From positions 1 through 64,000 of the forward strand of contig JAHLWR010000002.1 of NCBI GenBank assembly GCA_019057815.1: a DNA stretch of 64,000 bases. The letters are read 5' to 3'. The notes under the pieces were generated by a model, which saw nothing but the letters and a program-made list of their open reading frames with translations, had not been told where the DNA came from and ran no database searches. Below are positions 26,231 to 34,939 of the stretch, piece by piece. How positions within the stretch are numbered: the stretch's first letter is position 1; the number at the start of each line of letters is the position of its first letter. The position numbers were made by a program, and so were the translations under genes. Source of the DNA: Candidatus Heimdallarchaeota archaeon. Lineage in GTDB: Archaea; Asgardarchaeota; Heimdallarchaeia; Heimdallarchaeales; Heimdallarchaeaceae.

Positions 26231-27175
26231 ATGAAATTAACAGAAGTAAGTAAAGAAATTCGTTTGAAGCTTGAAGAAGCAGATTTCACTCTTGAATCTA
26301 TTGTTATAGCCCAAGCAAAAGACTTAGCATCAACATTCAATATAGATTTGGAGGAAGCTAAAAAAGTTATTATTGCAGCAGAGAAGGAACTTGGCATTTT
26401 ACCGATTTCAGCTGCTGAATTTCTTAAACTTGAAGAAAGGAGAGGAAAAATTACAACTGGTTCTAATGAACTTGATTCAGTTCTTGGAGGAGGAATCTGG
26501 ACACAGGAAATAACTGAACTTGCTGGTGGTTTTTCATCTGGTAAAACACAACTATGTTTTCAACTCTGTATAAATGTCCAATTATCATATGATGAAGGAG
26601 GATTGGAAGGAAAAGCTTTTTTTGTAGATACAGAGAGGACTTTTTCTCCAAAAAGAATAACTGAAATAGCTTCTTGCCGAAATCTAGAAATTGATGATGT
26701 TTTAAATAATATAATCATTGCACCCACATTAAATACAAACCATTTATTCTCTATTATTGAACAATTAGAGGACATTATTCCTAAAGAAAGGATTAAACTA
26801 TTAGTAATTGATAGCTTTGCTTCACATTTTAGATCTGAATATATTGGAAAAGAAAAACTAGTTGCCCGTCAACAAAAAATAATGCAAATAGCTGAAAAAT
26901 TAACATTATTAGCCGTTAGATATGATATCGCAGTTTTAGTTACAAATCAAATCATAGCTAATGTGGAAGATTTTCTGCATGGAAGCAGCGAGGAACCAGC
27001 ACTAGGATTTGCTTGGGCTCACAGACCTCAACAAAGAGTTTTCTTGCGTAAGTCACGAGGTAGTGCGAGAATAGCAAGATTGTTCGATAGCTCGAGAATG
27101 CCTGAACGAGAAGCCTTGTTCTATGTTACAGAAGCAGGAATAGCAGATGCAGCAACAAGGGATGTTTATATCTAA
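26231..27175 (+). CDS. radA: RadA recombinase
   Basis: A 314-aa Rad51/RadA-family recombinase. An N-terminal helix-hairpin-helix domain (~1-60) is followed by the RecA core: TGSNELDSVLGGG, Walker A GGFSSGKTQ, FVDTERTFSPKRI and Walker B LLVIDSFASHFR, then VTNQI and a C-terminal HRPQQRVFLRK. It forms filaments on single-stranded DNA for homologous recombination. The first glycine pair of Walker A is GG rather than the usual GE. ATG at 26231 is preferred to TTG at 26222. Monocistronic. Confidence 0.93.
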   Translation: MKLTEVSKEIRLKLEEADFTLESIVIAQAKDLASTFNIDLEEAKKVIIAAEKELGILPISAAEFLKLEERRGKITTGSNELDSVLGGGIWTQEITELAGGFSSGKTQLCFQLCINVQLSYDEGGLEGKAFFVDTERTFSPKRITEIASCRNLEIDDVLNNIIIAPTLNTNHLFSIIEQLEDIIPKERIKLLVIDSFASHFRSEYIGKEKLVARQQKIMQIAEKLTLLAVRYDIAVLVTNQIIANVEDFLHGSSEEPALGFAWAHRPQQRVFLRKSRGSARIARLFDSSRMPEREALFYVTEAGIADAATRDVYI

Positions 27176-27245
27176 CAAGAAAAAGTAATTAGTTTAAAAT
27201 ATAGGGAAAAAATACTCCCGATTGTCAATATTTGTAGAGATAAGT

Positions 27246-27530
27246 TTAGTTATCTGCCGGTGTATAGACTTTTGTACGCCTACTCCCTATTACTTTTTTA
27301 ATAATAGATTTTGACTCAGCTTCACTGAGTATTTTCTTTGCAGTACTAACACGAATATTATATTTATCGGCTAAATATTGAGGAGTGATACCTCTGCTAT
27401 GTGGAAGTTCATCTTCAATTTTCTTTAATGTTTCTTCATCTGGAAACATATCACGTTCCATTGGTGTGAATTCTATTACAACACCAAATTTTTTCTTTTT
27501 CCTAATAACTTTCTTTTCTCGAGCTGCCAT
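27246..27530 (-). CDS. rps25e: Ribosomal protein S25e
   Basis: A 94-aa basic protein. The body fits S25e: PDEETLKKIEDELP, then ITPQYLADKYNIRVSTAKKIL and a closing winged-helix segment IKKVIGSRRTKVYTP. S25e sits on the small-subunit head and is found in eukaryotes and in TACK/Asgard archaea but not in bacteria. The basic N-terminus (REKKVIRKKKK) is typical. It is transcribed alone, convergent to radA. Confidence 0.85.
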   Translation of the reverse strand: MAAREKKVIRKKKKFGVVIEFTPMERDMFPDEETLKKIEDELPHSRGITPQYLADKYNIRVSTAKKILSEAESKSIIKKVIGSRRTKVYTPADN

Positions 27531-27673
27531 TTATCTCTACCAAGGATTTTCATTGGAATTTTTAAATTGTTCTATCTATTAGAACTTTAGATAGAGTTAG
27601 ATAAAAACAACGGATAAGAATCTGAAAAACAAAAATATTATTAAGTTTAACAGAAACGAAACTATTGAAGGAT

Positions 27674-28672
27674 ATGGATGAACTTGAATTATTATTAAGC
27701 ACATTCAAAGGAGAAAATGACGAAAAAACACTCTTTAGCTTATGGAAACACTTTCCGCGTCTCGATCGAGATCCTGAGCTTTTAGCTGAAGCTCATATTA
27801 ATTTTTACAATAGACATAAATTTGATTTAATGAAAGTAAGTCCTCATGGTCGTTATTCCAATGTTGATTTTGGCTGTGAAATCGACAAAGAACATGATCC
27901 TGTCACAGGTTCAACACGTTGTAAGAATTGTATTATTAAAAAATTAGAAGACTGGGAAACCTTGGAACCTGTTGACGTTACAGAGGGAGAATTTGGTAAA
28001 CAGTTGAAATCATTAAAACTAATTCACAAAGAATTAGAAACTTTACCAAAAATGATGACTATTTTTAGTCCTTTAATGGTTGCAGCAAAACTCGATCCTA
28101 ATCTCGAGAAACACATCCAAACTAACCCAGGAACAGTAAGAGAAGCAATGTACATTATTCATAGTGTTATGGAAGAATTTTCTCTCGCAGCTGTTGAAGA
28201 AGGAGCTAATGGTTTGTTTATTGCTTCTCAGCATTTTAGAAAAACAAGTTTAGAATGGAAAGAAGTCGAAAGTTTTGAAATTTACTTCTTAGATAAAATT
28301 ATAAAACGCGCAAGTAAAAAAGCTACATTTTCAGTTATACACATTCATGGATTAGATATAGCTTTTGATAAGGTTACAAAACAACTAGCTTCTGAAGCTG
28401 TTAATTGGCATGACCAACTTACTTGGCCTAATATCGAAGAAGCGGCTGAAATATACAAAGGTGGTCTTCTTGCAGGAATCGATGAAAAAGAATTATTACT
28501 CAACGGAAGACCAGAAAATATGAAATCGCAGATTCAAAAAACATTAAATCTTGTAGAAAAAACAGACAATAGAATAATTATCTCTCCTGGATGTGTAATC
28601 CCTTATAAAATTCCTGATGAGAAATTAGATATTATAGGAGAAACGGTAAGAGCTTATAATAAGAGAAGGTAA
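27674..28672 (+). CDS. Uroporphyrinogen decarboxylase (URO-D) family protein
   Basis: A 332-aa TIM-barrel protein of the URO-D/MtbA superfamily. Family features are the KVSPHGRYSNVDFG segment after the N-terminal helices, the strand with IHIHGLD and the final GCVIPYKIPDEKLD, equivalent to the CEVP/PGCGI loop. A cysteine pair (STRCKNC) is unusual. True HemE has a conserved RQAGR, absent here; the family also contains corrinoid methyltransferases, so the substrate is open. No other haem genes are nearby. It is followed 4 nt later by a membrane protein gene. Confidence 0.75.
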   Translation: MDELELLLSTFKGENDEKTLFSLWKHFPRLDRDPELLAEAHINFYNRHKFDLMKVSPHGRYSNVDFGCEIDKEHDPVTGSTRCKNCIIKKLEDWETLEPVDVTEGEFGKQLKSLKLIHKELETLPKMMTIFSPLMVAAKLDPNLEKHIQTNPGTVREAMYIIHSVMEEFSLAAVEEGANGLFIASQHFRKTSLEWKEVESFEIYFLDKIIKRASKKATFSVIHIHGLDIAFDKVTKQLASEAVNWHDQLTWPNIEEAAEIYKGGLLAGIDEKELLLNGRPENMKSQIQKTLNLVEKTDNRIIISPGCVIPYKIPDEKLDIIGETVRAYNKRR

Positions 28673-28676
28673 GAAA

Positions 28677-29330
28677 ATGGTACAAGAAGAAAATGAAGAA
28701 ATTATTCGCTTAATAAAAGCCCAAAGGTTTGGATGGGTTGATTTTATTTTGAATACCTTTTTTTCAGTTATTATGATTATAACCATATATGTCGTGATTG
28801 TTTTTTCTCGACCAGAAACGTTAACAGATTGGATATTAGCAATGATTACAACTATACTTCCCCTACTTTTTTTTGCAAATAGAGCTTTCAATGAATTGTT
28901 TTATACAAAGGATTATGTTAAAATAACAAATGAAATGATATATTTTAGATCTACTCCCCTATTAACAACAGGATTGCGCCCAAAGAAAAGAGAAATACCA
29001 ATTAGAGAAATAAAGAAGTATGGCGTATCCAAAATTTCACGAAAACTTTCAATTGACATGTTTAGACTTAAAAGAAAAGCTATGTTAGTTCTAGTGCTGA
29101 AAAGCGGTGAAAATGTAGTTACAGGTGAATTCATAGACAATCAGAAACTTTTTGAGATTGTAGCAATAATCCAACAAATTTATCCAAAAGCTAGATTATC
29201 TAAACCAACTCTTACGGCATATCCAGAGCTAAATGAAGTTCTAAAAGTGGCAAAACCTTCGAAGAAATTAAAGCAGATCAAGGACGATGAAGTAGATCTG
29301 GACAGTGTTGAAATAAGGCGACGTAGATGA
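28677..29330 (+). CDS. Membrane protein, two TM plus PH-like domain
   Basis: A 217-aa protein with two hydrophobic helices (~20-45 and ~53-72), followed by a beta-rich region (YVKITNEMIYFRSTPL, KREIPIREIKKYGV, AMLVLVLKSGENVV) that looks like a bacterial PH-like domain, and a basic tail ending in RRRR. Four nucleotides separate it from the URO-D-family gene, so both are one operon. Function unknown. Confidence 0.6.
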   Translation: MVQEENEEIIRLIKAQRFGWVDFILNTFFSVIMIITIYVVIVFSRPETLTDWILAMITTILPLLFFANRAFNELFYTKDYVKITNEMIYFRSTPLLTTGLRPKKREIPIREIKKYGVSKISRKLSIDMFRLKRKAMLVLVLKSGENVVTGEFIDNQKLFEIVAIIQQIYPKARLSKPTLTAYPELNEVLKVAKPSKKLKQIKDDEVDLDSVEIRRRR

Positions 29331-29602
29331 TATTATTAAAAATATATTTAAAAAAAATTACGCTTAAGGCAAGCAATCGATATCAATTCTTTTGCATTAT
29401 TAGCTGTGTTTGATGAATAAGTGCATTTTATGAAATAAAAACATAATTCTCGAGTTCATATATCTGATATTGTTCATCTAGTAGGAGATAAACTATCATA
29501 TTATACTTATTTTCTCTTTTTTTTTTGTAATATCCACATTTCTGTTTTCTATCTTTAGTCTTTAAGATAAAATATATAAACAATAATGCTTTAAAAATCT
29601 AA
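29331..29602. promoter_or_regulatory. Promoter region of the MfnF-like operon
   Basis: Noncoding. AAAATATATAAACA (about 29568-29581), about 25 bp before the ATG at 29603, is a strong TATA box and implies a nearly leaderless transcript. A T-rich run follows the previous operon. Nothing else seen. Confidence 0.5.
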
Positions 29603-30667
29603 ATGCAAACTGCTGAACAAGTTAACCAAATTCAAAAAGAAGGGAATATTGCTGTTATAGATATTGGAATCTCTACTCAACAAATTGTTGTACTAAATCC
29701 TTACAAACCTAAAGAACCACATTCTTACCAGCGTTTGTTTTTCCCTTTAACAAAATCGATACATGGCCTTGATAAGCACTTTAAATCACTTTTCCGATCA
29801 TATGCTGATTATAGAATTAGGAAGTTTATTATCTCAATTTCAGCAGCTCCTGTTTTTAGTTCAGCTAAAGATGCAGTTGAAACAATTTTGAACATAATAA
29901 ATCAATATATTAGCCCCCAAAGAATACTCTGTTTTTCTAATGATTCAAAATTTGTATCAGTAAATGAAGCTAAAACTAACCCAACAAGTGTTGTTTCGAC
30001 TGGATGGCGATCTTTGGGAGAAGTGTTAGGAGAGCTTGTCGAAAAAGATGCTCTGGTAATTGAGTTTTCAACTAGAACAACACAAATTACACCAGTTAAA
30101 GATGGAAAAATTGTCTCGTCTTCAGCATCAAATTATGATAGAGTTAGAAATGGAGAATTATTGTTTTATGGTTTCCTGGAAACGAATATATCACATATTC
30201 AAAACAAATTTGAATTCAATAATGAAGTTTTTTTCTTACCATATGAACTTCATGCTAAAGCAGCAGATATTCTCCTTATAACTGAAGATATTCAACCTTA
30301 CCAATATATATGTGATACTCCTGATGAACTGTTCAAAACTAAAGAAGAAGCTATGAACAGACTTAGGAAAGTGTTCAACATAACTGATCCAAGTTATGAT
30401 GAACAAAAACTCAAAATTATTGCAGAAGTATTAAAAACTCACCTTTTAGATCAAATAGAAATACAAATCAAGACAAAACTTACAGAATATAATCTTCAAA
30501 ATGTTGTTATCACTGGTCTAGGAGCCAGTATCCTTAGTCACCATCTTAAATCTAAAGGATTGAATGCAAAAATCATTGAATCTGTAAATAAACTTCCTAA
30601 TACAGAAATATGTCCTGCATATTGTATAGCTTATCTTTACTCCAAGAAGTTGATTAGTAATGGTTGA
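29603..30667 (+). CDS. MfnF-like (hydantoinase/oxoprolinase-fold) protein
   Basis: A 354-aa protein of the H4MPT-linked C1-transfer / hydantoinase A-like family (ASKHA fold). It has the first phosphate-type motif AVIDIGISTQQIVV, the second LVIEFSTRTTQI where the family has DIGSTTTDI, FLPYELHAKAADILL matching the VPAEVFATM...L region, and VVITGLGASILS near the end. MfnF joins two methanofuran precursors. The second motif is changed (EFS for DIG), so the role may have diverged. Its stop overlaps the next gene by 8 nt. Confidence 0.6.
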   Translation: MQTAEQVNQIQKEGNIAVIDIGISTQQIVVLNPYKPKEPHSYQRLFFPLTKSIHGLDKHFKSLFRSYADYRIRKFIISISAAPVFSSAKDAVETILNIINQYISPQRILCFSNDSKFVSVNEAKTNPTSVVSTGWRSLGEVLGELVEKDALVIEFSTRTTQITPVKDGKIVSSSASNYDRVRNGELLFYGFLETNISHIQNKFEFNNEVFFLPYELHAKAADILLITEDIQPYQYICDTPDELFKTKEEAMNRLRKVFNITDPSYDEQKLKIIAEVLKTHLLDQIEIQIKTKLTEYNLQNVVITGLGASILSHHLKSKGLNAKIIESVNKLPNTEICPAYCIAYLYSKKLISNG

Positions 30668-31898
30668 AAGAACCGATTTAAGTAACAGAATTAATGTAAT
30701 GTTATTTCATTTCGATCAAAGATTAGGTCCGAGACTACTCTTCAATGTAGCCGAAGTTTCAGATCCTAGAATAACATCAGCATTAACAAGATTAATGGAT
30801 TTCAACTTTCTACAAGAGATGAAAGCGTTTGTTAATGCTATGGCAAATGTTGTCTATTCAAGTATGTTTTTCTCTGTTCCAAATCCTTTAGCAAGAGGTG
30901 GAACTGAACAGTTTATGATTTCTATCGTAATTTTCGATCCCACAATCACAGAATATTTGATGGTATCTTCGTTAGAAGAGGAAATGGAGCAAACTACAAG
31001 TAAATTGATGATGTTAACTGAATTAATAATAATCGCAAATCATTCTAATCCTTCTCTTGAAAATTTTCCTGAATTGTCAAGTGATCTTCATGATTTGAAG
31101 GATAAAGTAATTGAAGTTTTTCAAGAATTATTTTATGGTCAATTTGAGGGGAAAAAAGATGCTATTTCACAGATACTAGGAAAAATAGGTAATGAAGCGG
31201 GGAAGAAGATAATTCAAAATCATTCTACAAAAAATATAAAGTCTTCGAGAGCTTACTTAACTGAAATTTTAAAGTCCCCTAAAATTTCTAGGTGGGGGAA
31301 ATTTACAATCTTGCACTACGATCCTGAGGAACGAGTAGCAAATATATCATTAAAAAACTCTATTTGGACAGATTCATTGGGTCTAATGGCTACAAAAGCC
31401 TGTGCTTTCATTGAAGGAATGTTAGAATCACTTTTTAGTCATATTCTTGGTGAGCCCATAATTTGCAATGAGATGAGATGTGCAGCAGAGTACAGTTATG
31501 TACAAGAGTGCTATTTCCAAATAGCTCCAAGAAGAATGAATCAAGAAAAAGTTTCCTACAGAGAGGAGCAAACGATAAGGGATATGGCCCTTGAAGACAG
31601 AAGGAAGACCATTGAATTAATAGAAACAGACATGGGCAAAACAATTTTCCAAGATTTAGATCCGATGATTAGATTAATACAACTTTTCAACAAAGCACCA
31701 TTTATATCAGATTTTTATATCGATGAAACAAAATTCTTGATTGTATGTAATTATTGGAGATATCCTGATGAAATCATATGCAATTCCTGCGAAAAATGGA
31801 TAAAAGAGAAATGTAAGGAGGAAATTAAACTCGTAAAAAGTCCTCATAGAATATGTGAAATAACATATGGTTTCGAAAAAAAACCTGAAAAAAAGTAA
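30660..31898 (+). CDS. V4R-domain protein with longin-like N-terminus
   Basis: A 412-aa protein. The start NVMLFHFDQRLGPRLLF plus MISIVIFDP resembles a longin/roadblock-like sensor domain. Residues ~230-300 fit the V4R (4-vinyl reductase) fold: SLGLMATKACAFIEGMLESLF, then EMRCAAEYSYVQECYF, with cysteines at the zinc/ligand positions. The C-terminus carries CNSCEKWIKEKC. V4R domains are small-molecule binding and related to TRAPP Bet3. It overlaps the MfnF-like gene by 8 nt, so the two are coupled. Confidence 0.65.
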   Translation: MVERTDLSNRINVMLFHFDQRLGPRLLFNVAEVSDPRITSALTRLMDFNFLQEMKAFVNAMANVVYSSMFFSVPNPLARGGTEQFMISIVIFDPTITEYLMVSSLEEEMEQTTSKLMMLTELIIIANHSNPSLENFPELSSDLHDLKDKVIEVFQELFYGQFEGKKDAISQILGKIGNEAGKKIIQNHSTKNIKSSRAYLTEILKSPKISRWGKFTILHYDPEERVANISLKNSIWTDSLGLMATKACAFIEGMLESLFSHILGEPIICNEMRCAAEYSYVQECYFQIAPRRMNQEKVSYREEQTIRDMALEDRRKTIELIETDMGKTIFQDLDPMIRLIQLFNKAPFISDFYIDETKFLIVCNYWRYPDEIICNSCEKWIKEKCKEEIKLVKSPHRICEITYGFEKKPEKK

Positions 31899-31921
31899 GA
31901 AAAGAAGAGAATTTTACTCTC

Positions 31922-33625
31922 TTAATTTAAACCTATAATTTTGCCTTCTTCAGTGAAGTCCATTTTCTCTGCAGATGGTACTGGAGGTAATCCCGGTATC
32001 AAAAACATGCTTCCACAAACAGGAACAATGAATTTAGCACCAGTATAAAGACGGACTTCATCAACATTTAAGGTCCAATCCTTTGGAGCTCCCATCATAC
32101 CCACTTTATCAGTCAAACTGAGTTGGGTTTTAGCCATACAAATAGGAAAGTCAGCGTATCCAAGTTTCTCGATAGCAGTTATATCCTGTAAAGCTCTTGG
32201 GGAGTATTCAACATCAGCAGCTCCATATATCTCTTTAGAAATTTTTTCAATCTTAACTTTTATTGGATCATTAAGTTCATAGATGAATTTAACATCACCA
32301 GAACCAGTCTCAATAGCTTCTAAAACAGCGTTAGCTAGTTCAATACCACCATCACCACCTTTCATGAAGACTTCACTAACAGCAGCAGTAACGCCTATTT
32401 CAGAGCATTTATCTTTAATCCATTGGATTTCTTCGTCATTATCGAAGGGGAAACGATTGATAGCTACAACTGGAGGAATGTTGAATTTGTTGAGCATGTT
32501 GTCGAGATGCTTTTCAACATTGCAAAATCCTTTAGCAAGAGCATCAAGGTTTTTGTTCTTAGCTTCTTCAAGATCTTTTACTCCTCCATGGAGATGAAGA
32601 GCTCTAACTGTGACTACAAGCACAACAGCAGAAGGAAAAGTATCATATTGACGAGCAACAATGTCAATAAATTTCTCAAAACCCAAGTCAGCAGCAAAAC
32701 CACCCTCGGTGATTGCATAATCTGCGAGTTTGAGAGCGAGTTTAGTGCCAATAACAGATGAGTTGCCATGAGCAATATTAGCGAAAGGTCCGCAGTGAAT
32801 AAAGCCTGGTACTCCTTCAAAGTTTTGTACAAGGTTTGGTTTTATTGCGTCTTTGAGTATTAGTGTCATAGCTCCTACTGCTTTTAAATCCCTTGCATAT
32901 ACTGCTTTATCATCGTATGTATACCCTACTAGTATACTTCCTAGTCTTTCCTTAAGTTCTTTAACATCTACAGATAATGCTAATAGGGCCATTATTTCTG
33001 AAGCAGCGGTTATAACAAAACCAGTGTTTCTTATTTCCCCACCTAACCTTCTTCCGCCAAGTCCGATGATGATATTTCTTAGTGCTCTATCATTTGCATC
33101 GATGGTTCTTGGCCATGTAACTTTTGTTGGATCCAGTTCTAGTTTGTTTCCCTTTGTTAGGTGATTATCAAGCAAAGCAGCCAGTAAATTATGAGCTGCG
33201 GTTATTGCGTGAATATCGCCTGTAAAATGTAGATTTATATCCCACATTGGAAAAACTTGCGATTGTCCTCCACCAGTTGCACCTCCTTTAATACCAAAGG
33301 TCGGTCCCATACTTGGTTCTCTTAATGCAAACATCACTTTTTTGCCTATCTTTTGTAAAGCTTGGGAAAGACCTATTGTTGTGACAGTTTTTCCTTCTCC
33401 TGCTCTTGAAGCAGTCATTGCTGTCACAAAAATTAATTTCCCATTAGGTTTATTTGAATTAAGTATTCTTAGCATTGTATCATACGATAGTTTAGATACA
33501 TACTTACCAAATTGCTCAAGGTCATCTTCTTCTAGGCCTATTTTTTTAGCAATCTCTCTAATATTTTTCATTTCTTTTTGCTTTTCTTGTGCAATCTCTA
33601 TGTCAGCTTTCATAGTAATCATCAT
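31922..33625 (-). CDS. fhs: Formate-tetrahydrofolate ligase
   Basis: A 567-aa enzyme making 10-formyl-THF from formate, THF and ATP. Visible are the nucleotide loop AGEGKTVTTIGLSQAL, REPSMGPTFGIKGGATGGG, the GDIHAITAAHNLLAA block and VRALHLHGG...GFCNVEKHL. Length and motifs fit the family. Its product feeds purine synthesis or folate-based C1 metabolism. The start may be any of the ATGs at 33625, 33622 or 33613. A 6-bp hairpin (31905-31923) overlaps the stop and may end transcription of both convergent genes. Fhs is mainly bacterial, so acquisition by transfer is plausible. Confidence 0.95.
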   Translation of the reverse strand: MMITMKADIEIAQEKQKEMKNIREIAKKIGLEEDDLEQFGKYVSKLSYDTMLRILNSNKPNGKLIFVTAMTASRAGEGKTVTTIGLSQALQKIGKKVMFALREPSMGPTFGIKGGATGGGQSQVFPMWDINLHFTGDIHAITAAHNLLAALLDNHLTKGNKLELDPTKVTWPRTIDANDRALRNIIIGLGGRRLGGEIRNTGFVITAASEIMALLALSVDVKELKERLGSILVGYTYDDKAVYARDLKAVGAMTLILKDAIKPNLVQNFEGVPGFIHCGPFANIAHGNSSVIGTKLALKLADYAITEGGFAADLGFEKFIDIVARQYDTFPSAVVLVVTVRALHLHGGVKDLEEAKNKNLDALAKGFCNVEKHLDNMLNKFNIPPVVAINRFPFDNDEEIQWIKDKCSEIGVTAAVSEVFMKGGDGGIELANAVLEAIETGSGDVKFIYELNDPIKVKIEKISKEIYGAADVEYSPRALQDITAIEKLGYADFPICMAKTQLSLTDKVGMMGAPKDWTLNVDEVRLYTGAKFIVPVCGSMFLIPGLPPVPSAEKMDFTEEGKIIGLN

Positions 33626-33875
33626 CGATTTCTGTTAATTCAATTTTTTTTGTGTTCTTTATATTAAAAAATATTTGTATCTATATTCAAAAAAAAATAA
33701 TTTTAATTTTGTAAAAATATACCTTCTACCTTATTTTGCACAATATCCAAAGTGGATGAATTACACCAACTTGAAGGAAGGAGACTTCTGTTATGTTCAG
33801 TTAAATAGATATATTCTAAAATGCCCATTCCTAGATAGTCATAGAAGTAGTGATGCCCAGTTTGAGTGTTTAATC

Positions 33876-34817
33876 ATGAAATGTGACTATCCTAATTGCA
33901 AATCTGATGAAGTGATACTTTTCTATTGCTCTTACTGTAAGGGTTCTTTTTGCCCGTCTCACAAAGATTCTATTACTCACAATTGCAAAGCGTTTACGCA
34001 ACAGACAGGAACAACGCGTCCAACCCCCCAAAGCTCAACATCTCAAACACCGACACCACAAGATGTTATGAGAGCATTTGCATATCAAGTTTCAAGAGCT
34101 GTTGGAGCACAACAATCTCAAACACGAACTCAAGCACCTCCTATGGATGAAAAGGCTAGAAAGAAGTTTATAGAGAAAAAATTAACGGAAAGAGGAGATC
34201 TTTTTTCTTTTGGTAGTGAAATAATAGACATCTTGTTTGGATTTGCTTTGATTGTTCTTGTATTCGGGTTCTTCAGATATGCAAGAACACAAGAATGGAC
34301 AGGATTTGTAGTATCTGGAATCCTTGTTGCAACAGCTTTTCTACCTCATGAACTCGCTCATAAATTTGAAGCTATTAGGAGAGGACAATTCGCGCGATAC
34401 ATTTTGTGGGTTCGTGGAATGATGTTTACCTTAATTACTCTCATTTTTGGTATAGGGTTAATTGTTCCTGGATTTGTTGCAATTGTACCTTTAACTCGAC
34501 AAATGAATAAGAAAGACTTAGGTATTATTGCTTTAGCTGGTCCCGCAATAAATGTTGTTATAGGCGTGGTAAGCTTGGTAATTGGTTTACTTACCCACTT
34601 TGCAATCATCCCATTCAGTGGTCTTTTCTCAGATCCTAACATTTTCATTCAAATTGCTCAATTTAACGCTTTAATAGCACTTTTCAATTGCATCCCTATC
34701 TGGCAGTTGGATGGGGCTAAGATTTTAAAATGGAACAAAGTGATCTTTTTTGTCTTAATACTAGCAAATATAGCAATTGCAGTCCCAACATTTATTTTGA
34801 ATCCTGATCTTTTTTAA
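33876..34817 (+). CDS. AN1 zinc finger fused to site-2 (M50) protease
   Basis: A 313-aa protein. The N-terminus is an AN1-type zinc finger (MKCDYPNCKSDE, FYCSYCKGSFCPSHKDS, THNCKAF). A Ser/Thr/Pro/Gln-rich linker follows (~45-85), then a membrane metalloprotease: HELAH holds the zinc ligands, and FNCIPIWQLDGAKIL supplies the third ligand (N-x-x-P-x-x-x-LDG motif). Four to six membrane helices. M50 enzymes cut substrates within the membrane. I take the ATG at 33876, the first residue of the zinc finger; the open frame reaches back to 33675 but that part shows no domain. Confidence 0.85.
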   Translation: MKCDYPNCKSDEVILFYCSYCKGSFCPSHKDSITHNCKAFTQQTGTTRPTPQSSTSQTPTPQDVMRAFAYQVSRAVGAQQSQTRTQAPPMDEKARKKFIEKKLTERGDLFSFGSEIIDILFGFALIVLVFGFFRYARTQEWTGFVVSGILVATAFLPHELAHKFEAIRRGQFARYILWVRGMMFTLITLIFGIGLIVPGFVAIVPLTRQMNKKDLGIIALAGPAINVVIGVVSLVIGLLTHFAIIPFSGLFSDPNIFIQIAQFNALIALFNCIPIWQLDGAKILKWNKVIFFVLILANIAIAVPTFILNPDLF

Positions 34818-34875
34818 TCAATTTTCCAAAAATGATTAAAACAAAAAGTAATAATAGTTATTTAGTTTAGTTAAG

Positions 34876-34939
34876 TAAAGGATGAACAAGGCATTGCTGA
34901 GAGCATAGCTCAATGACGAATCATAGTTAATCTGATTAT
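34876..34939 (+). ncRNA. C/D-box sRNA, guides match LSU helix 69-71
   Basis: C box AGGAUGA (34879-34885), 11-nt guide, D' CUGA (34897-34900), 12-nt spacer, C' AUGACGA (34913-34919), 12-nt guide, D CUGA (34932-34935): the canonical archaeal spacing. The D' guide ACAAGGCAUUG pairs with AAUGCCUUGU, and the D guide AUCAUAGUUAAU pairs with UAACUAUGA. Both occur within about 40 nt of each other in archaeal/eukaryotic LSU rRNA (GUAACUAUGAC...AAUGCCU). A short terminal stem (4 bp with one wobble) is present. The 3' end meets the stop of the convergent idi gene. Confidence 0.85.
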
